A stretch of DNA of 9,929 bases, taken from NCBI GenBank assembly GCA_001897035.1, contig MKRS01000353.1, positions 1 through 9,929 of the forward strand. The letters run 5' to 3'. The notes under the pieces are model-generated. The model did no database searches and was not told the DNA's origin. It saw only the letters and a list, made by a program, of their open reading frames with translations. Shown here piece after piece: positions 1 through 5,375 of the stretch; positions within the stretch are counted from its first letter, which is position 1, and every line of letters starts with the position of its first letter. This DNA comes from Bacteroidales bacterium 45-6 (GTDB lineage Bacteria; Bacteroidota; Bacteroidia; Bacteroidales; Dysgonomonadaceae). The position numbers and the translations under genes are program-made.

Positions 1-1
1 T

Positions 2-802
2 GAATCAGGAAGCGCAAAACAGATCATTTTCGACTATGATCTGACTACGGGGATTCCCTCGACATGGACCAAACTGGAGGGATTCGCCCAGTTAGACGGC
101 AATGCCGTGCGCTTTGCTTCCGGAAGCCAAAACGGAACCCTCAAGACCGAGAATATCGGTACATCCGAAGAATCTGTTTTGACCTTGAACGCTAAGCAAT
201 ATTCGAGTGACACGGGTGCACCAATCTATATCAAGCTGGGGAATACACCCATAGACACCATCATCACTACATCCAATTTTAAGGACTATTTGACGACCAT
301 TCCATCGGGAAATGCTTCGACAGGAATCTCGATCAGCGCCTTGAAAGGCGCACGTGTCTATATTAGTGCCGCCACTCTTGAAACGCTCGGAAAAACAACC
401 GTCAAGACTTCTCTGGGCGGCTTTCCGGTCACTTTGAACAATATCCAGTCGTATGTTGTTAGTAATCTGGATGCAAATTCCACTTATTATTATACCGTCA
501 CCCCAATCGGAGGGCTTGACACTAAATCTGCTGAGATCAGCCTGACCACGATGTCGAACGGTTCGTCTATCGATTTGGATAAAACTGAAGGTCTCACGGT
601 GACGAAAACTGATGGCGGATTCTTGGTCCATCAAAATGCTGGTAGCAAGAAGTCTATCTCGGTTTTTGACGCGACAGGCAGGTTAGTGAAACGAATCTTG
701 AGCGCAGATTCAACTCTCTTTGTTCCCTTCACCCAAAAAGGAAGTTTCATTATTTCCGTGGACGATGAAACCGGGCGTACTTCATTCAAGTTGTTGTTTT
801 AA
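2..802 (+). CDS. C-terminal part of a secreted protein with T9SS-type sorting domain (5' truncated)
   Basis: The reading frame is open from the window edge, so the start and signal peptide lie outside; 266 residues are visible. An internal GTG at 107 is in frame but is not needed as a start. The first ~130 residues are rich in Thr, Ser, Gly and beta-prone stretches, and look like an extracellular beta-sandwich. A fibronectin-III-like end follows (LDANSTYYYTVTPIGG, about residues 159-174). The last ~70 residues resemble a type A sorting domain of the type IX secretion system: SISVFDATGRLVKRI, then a KGSFIISV strand, ending in FKLLF. The next gene starts 17 bases downstream with no promoter between them, so the two are probably co-transcribed. 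That gene has a similar plan and is a nuclease, so this could be another secreted hydrolase, but the catalytic part is not in the window and no activity can be assigned. Confidence 0.8.
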   Translation, partial: ESGSAKQIIFDYDLTTGIPSTWTKLEGFAQLDGNAVRFASGSQNGTLKTENIGTSEESVLTLNAKQYSSDTGAPIYIKLGNTPIDTIITTSNFKDYLTTIPSGNASTGISISALKGARVYISAATLETLGKTTVKTSLGGFPVTLNNIQSYVVSNLDANSTYYYTVTPIGGLDTKSAEISLTTMSNGSSIDLDKTEGLTVTKTDGGFLVHQNAGSKKSISVFDATGRLVKRILSADSTLFVPFTQKGSFIISVDDETGRTSFKLLF

Positions 803-819
803 CTAAAACAGATTATCCT

Positions 820-2634
820 ATGTTGAATAGATCTTTAGCTGCATTGTTTCTGTTTTTCGGCCTCACTTTATCACTTTTCGCACAAATTCCCGCGGGTTAT
901 TACGACGGTGCGGACGGAAAATCGGGTGCCGAACTCAAAACGGCACTCTCCGAAATCACCCGCAATTACATATCTGCAGATTATGAGGGCTTTACAGCCA
1001 CTTACTGGGGAAATACCTATTATAAGAAAACAGACTGGAAGAATGGCGGTTATTTTTGGGACATGTATTCCAATGAACAACGAAGCATCTATGATAGCAA
1101 CCAGATGAGCCGTGAGCATTGCTTGCCCCGTAGCTGGTGGGAAGTGGGAGGCGATTATGGAGTGGCCAACAGCGACTTGCAAAACCTTTATCCCTCGGAC
1201 TATACGGCTAATTCCAAGAAATCAAATTACCCGTTGGGGCAGGTGGGAACGATCAATTGGACGAACAATGTGGTGAAACTCGGTGTGAATACTTTTCCGG
1301 GTTATTTAGGCACTGTTTTCGAACCATCCGACGAATACAAGGGGGATTTTGCGCGGACTTATTTCTACATGGTGACAAGCCACGAGGATTACGCAAGCCG
1401 TTGGTCGAGCCCGATGCTCGACAACAACGCCTATCCTGTGTTCAAAGCCTGGGCAATCAGCATGTTGCTCGCATGGGCAAGGCAAGACCCTGTCAGCCAG
1501 AAAGAAATTGACCGGAACAATGCCGTTTTTGCCATTCAGCAAAACCGCAATCCTTTCATCGACTATCCCGATTTGTTTGAATATATTTGGGGAAATAAGA
1601 CCTCACAGAACTTCAATAGCACCAACAAGGCTTCGTCCGCAACCATGGTAACTCCTGTGAACGGACAATTTGTTGATTTTGGCGTGATTAATATCAATAC
1701 TCTGAAAACGAGAACTATTCCTATCAAAACGGTTCTCCTTTCGGGAAACCTTACTGTTAGTTGGGCTGAAAACCAATCCGGCTATTTTTCCATTGCAAAA
1801 AACTCGATAGAGGCCGCAAAGGCAAACCAGATAGCGGGAGATACGCTGAACATTGTGTATGCACCTTTGGTATCCGGTAGCCACACAGCCAAACTACTTA
1901 TCACGAATACCGAATCGGGCATTTCCTCCCTCATTCAGCTCTCGGCGGCGGCTTCCACCGTGACCACGGTAACTCCGGTGACTCCGGACGAGGATACAGA
2001 CGTAATTTTTTTCTACACAGGGCCTTGGGATAAGGTTTCCCTGCCAAGTAATTTTGACACGAATATCAGCAGCGTATATAGTAATGGCGATTTAAAATTT
2101 TCGTCAAGTGGAAATTACCTGACCGCAACATTCGACAAATCTCCGGGATACATGCGGTTTGCGATTTATCCGAGAAATGCTTGGGGAACTAACCAGAATC
2201 ACTTGTATGTGTATGAAGGAGCAACTCTTGCTTCCATGGGTACTACCCCGATTGCCGATTTTGACAATAATTTCGTCACTACGGGCGATTCTTACAACAA
2301 TACGCCAGCCATCGCGCTCAAAGAAAGCACCCGCGCAATCAAGATCCAGTATGCCAAAGTCAGCCAAAATGTAGGCATCAACAACTTATTTGTGACCTTG
2401 CGTGCCTCTTCATCCATACATGAAGCAGATGGCAATTCACGCATAAAGATTCATTCTTCAGGTCAATATATTAGTGTTTCAGGTATTTATGATCCTAAGC
2501 ACATTTCCATTTATAACTTGTGTGGACAGGTTGTGTATCAAGGCTCGATTGAAAACGGCAGTCGCTTGTTCTTGCCACTCAAGGGTGTGTTTTTGGCAAA
2601 AATCGGAGATTATGTGCAGAAAGTTGTTTTTTGA
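820..2634 (+). CDS. Secreted endonuclease I family nuclease with T9SS-type C-terminal sorting domain
   Basis: The 604-residue protein starts with a clear signal peptide (LAALFLFFGLTLSLFA, cleavage near residue 21-22). The catalytic domain spans about residues 25-260 and belongs to the endonuclease I family (Pfam Endonuclease_1, related to EndA and Vvn). It carries SREHCLPRSWW (97-107) with E99 and catalytic H100, NSDLQNLYPSD (117-127), and the family's closing RNPFIDYPDLFEYIW (243-257). The family cuts DNA, and often RNA, non-specifically using a divalent metal. Residues ~275-378 resemble an ASH/HYDIN-like Ig domain (VDFG start, then IVYAPLVSGSHTAKLLITNT). A Thr/Pro/Asp linker (380-393) leads to a beta-rich domain (~394-530) of unknown ligand. 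The tail from ~540, ending VQKVVF, looks like a type A T9SS sorting signal, so the enzyme is predicted to be exported and surface-attached or released. Its ATG lies 17 bases after the previous stop, without a Shine-Dalgarno sequence. Likely role: extracellular nucleic acid degradation. Confidence 0.92.
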   Translation: MLNRSLAALFLFFGLTLSLFAQIPAGYYDGADGKSGAELKTALSEITRNYISADYEGFTATYWGNTYYKKTDWKNGGYFWDMYSNEQRSIYDSNQMSREHCLPRSWWEVGGDYGVANSDLQNLYPSDYTANSKKSNYPLGQVGTINWTNNVVKLGVNTFPGYLGTVFEPSDEYKGDFARTYFYMVTSHEDYASRWSSPMLDNNAYPVFKAWAISMLLAWARQDPVSQKEIDRNNAVFAIQQNRNPFIDYPDLFEYIWGNKTSQNFNSTNKASSATMVTPVNGQFVDFGVININTLKTRTIPIKTVLLSGNLTVSWAENQSGYFSIAKNSIEAAKANQIAGDTLNIVYAPLVSGSHTAKLLITNTESGISSLIQLSAAASTVTTVTPVTPDEDTDVIFFYTGPWDKVSLPSNFDTNISSVYSNGDLKFSSSGNYLTATFDKSPGYMRFAIYPRNAWGTNQNHLYVYEGATLASMGTTPIADFDNNFVTTGDSYNNTPAIALKESTRAIKIQYAKVSQNVGINNLFVTLRASSSIHEADGNSRIKIHSSGQYISVSGIYDPKHISIYNLCGQVVYQGSIENGSRLFLPLKGVFLAKIGDYVQKVVF

Positions 2635-2639
2635 CACTT

Positions 2640-2672
2640 TTTGTTCGAATAAAATTTAAAAATATACGTTTG
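2640..2672 (+). promoter_or_regulatory. Predicted Bacteroidetes-type promoter for the PAP2 gene
   Basis: TACGTTTG at 2665-2672 is an exact match to the Bacteroides -7 consensus TAnnTTTG. A TTTG at 2640-2643, 21 bases upstream, fits the -33 element. Transcription would start near 2676, giving a leader of about 48 bases before the ATG at 2724. The start site would fall inside the left arm of the inverted repeat at 2672-2707. This is inferred from consensus only. Confidence 0.5.
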
Positions 2673-2713
2673 AATTCTATCTTCGTTTCTTTGCGGAGAT
2701 AGAATTCTTTATT
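2672..2713 (+). terminator. Strong stem-loop after the endonuclease gene; terminator or 5' leader structure
   Basis: GAATTCTATCT (2672-2682) pairs perfectly with AGATAGAATTC (2697-2707). The stem extends inward by T-G, C-G, G-C and T-G pairs to 15 base pairs with a six-base loop (2687-2692). It is followed on the plus strand by TTTATTTG, a short U-rich run suited to factor-independent termination of the endonuclease transcript, whose stop codon is 38 bases upstream. The hairpin ends only 16 bases before the PAP2 start codon, so for any transcript reaching that gene it is also a leader structure. Confidence 0.65.
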
Positions 2714-2723
2714 TGACCCATAT

Positions 2724-3500
2724 ATGGCAAGACATCTTCGTATCATTCTTATTTTTCTGCTAACCTCGGAATGGGCTGCCGCCCAAGTAAATGCGGATTC
2801 ATTGAGCATAGACACTGTCGTATCAGCGGAACACAAAAATGGGGACTATCGCTTTGGCTATAAGAAATTAATCATTCCGGGGGTATGTTTGCTGTACGGG
2901 GTGGCAAGCCTTAAAATCGATTTTCTGAAGGATCTCAACACTTCCACAAACGACGAAATACAAGAACATAAGCCCAAGCATGTCATCTGGGATAATTTTT
3001 CTCAATATGCTCCCGCCGCCATGGTGTATGGGCTGAACTTTGCAGGAGTAAAAGGCAAGCATAATTTCAGGGACAGGAGCATCATTTACCTCACCTCACA
3101 GATCATAATGGGGGCTATTGTATTTCCTACCAAGTATTTGGTGAAAGAACGCCGCCCCGATGGCGGGGACACCAAATCCTTTCCTTCAGGGCACACAGCC
3201 ACTGCATTTTCTTCCGCTCAGTTTTTGTTCCGAGAATACAAGGACACAAACCTGTGGCTTGGGCTCTCAGGCTATCCTTTGGCGGCATTTACAGGTGTTT
3301 ATAGGGTGGTCAACAACCGACACTGGGTGGGCGATGTGGTTGCCGGAGCTGGCGTAGGCATCTTCTCCACTGAATTTGCTTACTGGCTCTATCCAAAAAT
3401 CAATCATCTCTTAGTGGGTAAAAAGTCGAAAAGCCAGATCGTATTGTCGCCATCTTATCAACAAGGAAATTTGGGAATGACCTTTGCTGCCAACTTTTGA
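2724..3500 (+). CDS. PAP2-family membrane phosphatase (lipid phosphatase; possible LpxE/LpxF-type)
   Basis: The 258-residue protein has an N-terminal signal or anchor segment (ILIFLLTSEWAAAQ, residues 8-21) and hydrophobic stretches near 48-62, 95-108, 119-135, 178-190 and 205-222. All three catalytic motifs of the type 2 phosphatidic acid phosphatase superfamily are present: K137...R144-P145 (KYLVKERRP), PSGH at 154-157 with H157, and R194...H200...D204. The last motif has Tyr where the family usually has Ser before R194. H200 is the expected nucleophile, with the active site on the periplasmic face. Members act on undecaprenyl pyrophosphate, phosphatidylglycerol phosphate or lipid A phosphates. 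In Bacteroides an LpxF of this superfamily removes the lipid A 4'-phosphate, and an lpxH-like gene lies 455 bases downstream here, but substrate cannot be read from sequence. The final ~25 residues (IVLSPSYQQGNLGMTFAANF) resemble an outer-membrane beta-strand ending, an odd tail for a PAP2 enzyme. It has its own predicted promoter. Confidence 0.88.
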   Translation: MARHLRIILIFLLTSEWAAAQVNADSLSIDTVVSAEHKNGDYRFGYKKLIIPGVCLLYGVASLKIDFLKDLNTSTNDEIQEHKPKHVIWDNFSQYAPAAMVYGLNFAGVKGKHNFRDRSIIYLTSQIIMGAIVFPTKYLVKERRPDGGDTKSFPSGHTATAFSSAQFLFREYKDTNLWLGLSGYPLAAFTGVYRVVNNRHWVGDVVAGAGVGIFSTEFAYWLYPKINHLLVGKKSKSQIVLSPSYQQGNLGMTFAANF

Positions 3501-3546
3501 ATAGCCTGGTAGATGTCCTGAGGAAAGCCAATCAAAAAAATAATTG

Positions 3547-3554
3547 TATTTTTG
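3547..3554 (+). promoter_or_regulatory. Predicted -7 promoter element for the DUF59-lpxH-GNAT operon
   Basis: TATTTTTG at 3547-3554 matches the Bacteroides -7 consensus TAnnTTTG exactly and continues as CA, which is common in this phylum. No clear TTTG is present at the -33 position; that stretch is an A-tract (3534-3540 and around). The start site would be near 3558, leaving a leader of about 65 bases. The rest of 3501-3622 is AT-rich, with a short TATTC/GAATA inverted repeat just after the element. Confidence 0.5.
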
Positions 3555-3622
3555 CACGGTATTCGTGAACAGAATAGGATATTTTGAGTTATTCTATATA
3601 AGACATAATTGCTGAAAGAATC

Positions 3623-3940
3623 ATGAACGAAGAATTATTGAAAATAGAAGAAAATATAGTGCGGATGCTCAAAACGGTGTATGACCCTGAAATTCCGGTC
3701 AACATCTACGATTTGGGACTTATCTACAACGTGGAGGTGGACGATGACAAGAATGTGTTTATCGACATGACGTTGACCGCACCCAATTGCCCTGCGGCCG
3801 ATTTCATCATGGAGGATGTGCGCTTGAAGGTGGAGTCGATCCCGGAGGTGAAAAACGTGGTGGTGAACCTTGTTTTTGAACCAATGTGGGGCAAAGACAT
3901 GATGAGCGAGGAGGCGAAACTCGAACTTGGCTTTTTGTAA
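3623..3940 (+). CDS. DUF59/MIP18-family Fe-S cluster assembly factor (SufT-like)
   Basis: This 105-residue protein is a single DUF59 (MIP18) domain of normal length. Hallmarks are DPEIPVNIYDLGLIY (21-35) with invariant D21, P22, E23 and the DLG turn, then TAPNCPAA (52-59) with conserved C56, and a C-terminal FEPMWGKDMMSEEAK (85-99) typical of the SufT/PaaD-like branch. The family helps mature iron-sulfur proteins in the cytoplasm, either as a SUF accessory factor or in target-specific assembly. No suf genes lie nearby, so it stands apart from the main SUF operon. It is first in a tight operon: the lpxH gene follows after 15 bases. The ATG is preceded only by a weak GAAAG, as is common in Bacteroidetes. 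A PaaD-like role is unlikely because no phenylacetate genes are present. Confidence 0.9.
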   Translation: MNEELLKIEENIVRMLKTVYDPEIPVNIYDLGLIYNVEVDDDKNVFIDMTLTAPNCPAADFIMEDVRLKVESIPEVKNVVVNLVFEPMWGKDMMSEEAKLELGFL

Positions 3941-3955
3941 TTGTAGAAGATTCAG

Positions 3956-4768
3956 GTGAAGAAGATATATTTCCTTTCAGACGCCCATTTAGGGACGCCG
4001 TTTTACAAAAAGACTACCCAGAAGGACTCCACAGTCATTGCCCTTCCCAATAAGGCTGTAGGGGCCCGCAAACCTGTTTCGCATGAGATAGAGCGGAAGC
4101 TTTGCCGCTGGCTCGACCAGGTGAAGGAGGATGCCGAGGCAATCTACCTTTTGGGAGACTTGTTTGATTACTGGTTTGATTACAAGAACGTGGTACCCAG
4201 GGGATTCACCCGTTTTCTTGGAAAGATCAGCGAACTCACCGATGCGGGCATAGAGGTTCATTTTTTTATTGGAAACCACGACATTTGGCTCACGGACTAT
4301 TTCGAGCAGGAATGTGGGATGATTGTCCATCGGGAATCTTTGGTAAAAGACTTCAACGGGAAGAAATTCTTTCTGGCTCATGGCGACGGTCTTGGCGATG
4401 ATTCGCGTATGTTCAAATTTTTGCGTAGCCTGTTTCACAACAAGCTCTGCCGTAAGCTGTTTGCCGGCATTCATCCGCGTTGGACAGTGGCATTCGCCCA
4501 CAGCTGGTCGCAACACAACCGGGCAACGGGCGAAATGGTCGAATACCTTGGGGAAGACAAGGAACATTTGGTGAAGTTTGCCAAGCGGCATTTGAAAATG
4601 GCCCCCAACATCAATTTCTTTGTGTTTGGTCATCGCCACATCATGCTCGACCTGATGATTTCGCCTGCCTGCCGGGTGGCCATCTTGGGCGACTGGATTC
4701 GCTACTATTCCTATGGAGTATATGACGGTGAGAATTTTTCGTTGGAGCTGTTCGAAGCGGAAGAATAA
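3956..4768 (+). CDS. lpxH: UDP-2,3-diacylglucosamine diphosphatase (LpxH-type)
   Basis: The 270-residue protein has the full set of calcineurin-like metallophosphoesterase motifs: D9-x-H11 (SDAHLG), GDLFDYW (67-73) with D68, GNHDIW (106-111), HGDGLGDD (142-149), and GHRH (225-228). The order and context match LpxH, which hydrolyses UDP-2,3-diacylglucosamine to lipid X and UMP in lipid A synthesis at the inner membrane. It is somewhat longer than the ~240-residue E. coli enzyme. Residues ~150-215 (helical, rich in Lys, Arg and His) correspond to the helical cap that binds the acyl chains. The start must be the GTG at 3956: an in-frame TAG sits at 3944-3946 and no ATG lies between. It is 15 bases after the DUF59 gene and 2 bases before the GNAT gene, so it should be co-transcribed and translationally coupled. 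A related metallophosphoesterase of other specificity is possible but less likely. Confidence 0.88.
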   Translation: MKKIYFLSDAHLGTPFYKKTTQKDSTVIALPNKAVGARKPVSHEIERKLCRWLDQVKEDAEAIYLLGDLFDYWFDYKNVVPRGFTRFLGKISELTDAGIEVHFFIGNHDIWLTDYFEQECGMIVHRESLVKDFNGKKFFLAHGDGLGDDSRMFKFLRSLFHNKLCRKLFAGIHPRWTVAFAHSWSQHNRATGEMVEYLGEDKEHLVKFAKRHLKMAPNINFFVFGHRHIMLDLMISPACRVAILGDWIRYYSYGVYDGENFSLELFEAEE

Positions 4769-4770
4769 CA

Positions 4771-5292
4771 ATGCCTGCCAATCCGATAAATAACATCAGA
4801 ATTTCAGAAATATCAGAAAACCAGATTCCTGATATTCAAAAAATAGCAAACGAGGCTTGGCCTGTGACGTTTGCTGAAATTCTCACGCAAGAGCAAATCC
4901 GCTACATGATGGGTTGGATGTACAGCCAAGAGGCACTCGTTGAGCAATTTGGCAAGGGACATCGTTTCTTCCTCGCCGAATCCGACGGGGAGTATCTTGG
5001 ATTCATGTCGATAGAAAATAATTCCCAACAATCGGGACGGACAAAAATACACAAGGCATACATCCGCCCGGCCTTCCAGGGCGAAGGCATTGGCCGTGCT
5101 TTTTTCGACAGGGCTTCGAATGAGGCTGTCAAACGGGGAGACGATGCTATTTATCTGAATGTCAATAAACAAAATCTAAGAGCCATTGCCTTTTATGAGA
5201 AATATGGCATGGCGAAAATCAAAGAGGAAATCATCGACATTGGAAACGGCTTCGTGATGGACGACTATGTCTTTGAGAAAAGGGTAGGTTGA
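4771..5292 (+). CDS. GNAT-family N-acetyltransferase
   Basis: A 173-residue protein with one complete GNAT fold. The acetyl-CoA pyrophosphate-binding signature is IRPAFQGEGIG (98-108, core QGEGIG). It is followed by strand and helix LNVNKQNLRAIAFYEKYGM (129-147), the usual N-x-x-A-x-x-F-Y-x-x-x-G-M ending. The family moves an acetyl group from acetyl-CoA to an amine; the N-terminal half (including MMGWMYSQEALVEQF), which sets the substrate, gives no recognisable specificity. Overall it resembles the RimI/PhnO-like general group. The ATG is 2 bases after the lpxH stop, implying translational coupling. Whether it has any link to lipid A or Fe-S assembly cannot be judged from sequence. An 83-base gap then separates it from the next gene. 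Confidence 0.9.
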   Translation: MPANPINNIRISEISENQIPDIQKIANEAWPVTFAEILTQEQIRYMMGWMYSQEALVEQFGKGHRFFLAESDGEYLGFMSIENNSQQSGRTKIHKAYIRPAFQGEGIGRAFFDRASNEAVKRGDDAIYLNVNKQNLRAIAFYEKYGMAKIKEEIIDIGNGFVMDDYVFEKRVG

Positions 5293-5375
5293 TCCGGCAT
5301 ATCGGCAATAATTTGCAGACATAGCCCCCGTTACATATTTTTTTCTTAATTTAGCCATGCAAAATACCTTCTTCT

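Noticed and set aside
92..634. Minus-strand open frame of 180 codons opposite the first gene
   Set aside because: It is antisense to a frame that runs without break from the window edge and ends in a recognisable sorting-like domain. The translation is Arg/Ser/Cys-rich and resembles no family.
107..802. Reading the first gene as a complete 231-residue protein starting at the GTG at 107
   Set aside because: The same frame is open for 35 codons upstream to the window edge, there is no signal peptide at the GTG, and a T9SS-type tail requires an exported precursor. A truncated gene is the better reading.
1957..1970. Short palindrome ACCGTG-AC-CACGGT followed by repeated ACTCCGG
   Set aside because: It falls in the Thr/Val/Pro linker between nuclease domains, where repeated Thr-Pro codons explain the pattern.
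3989..4771. Minus-strand open frame of 260 codons opposite lpxH
   Set aside because: It lies wholly antisense to a gene with complete metallophosphoesterase motifs, and its translation shows no domain or motif I recognise. It is a shadow of the codon pattern of lpxH.
4809..4836. Inverted repeat AATATCAG/CTGATATT with a 12-base loop near the GNAT start
   Set aside because: Eight-base arms in AT-rich DNA are expected by chance about this often in 10 kb, and it lies within coding sequence. No evidence of regulation.
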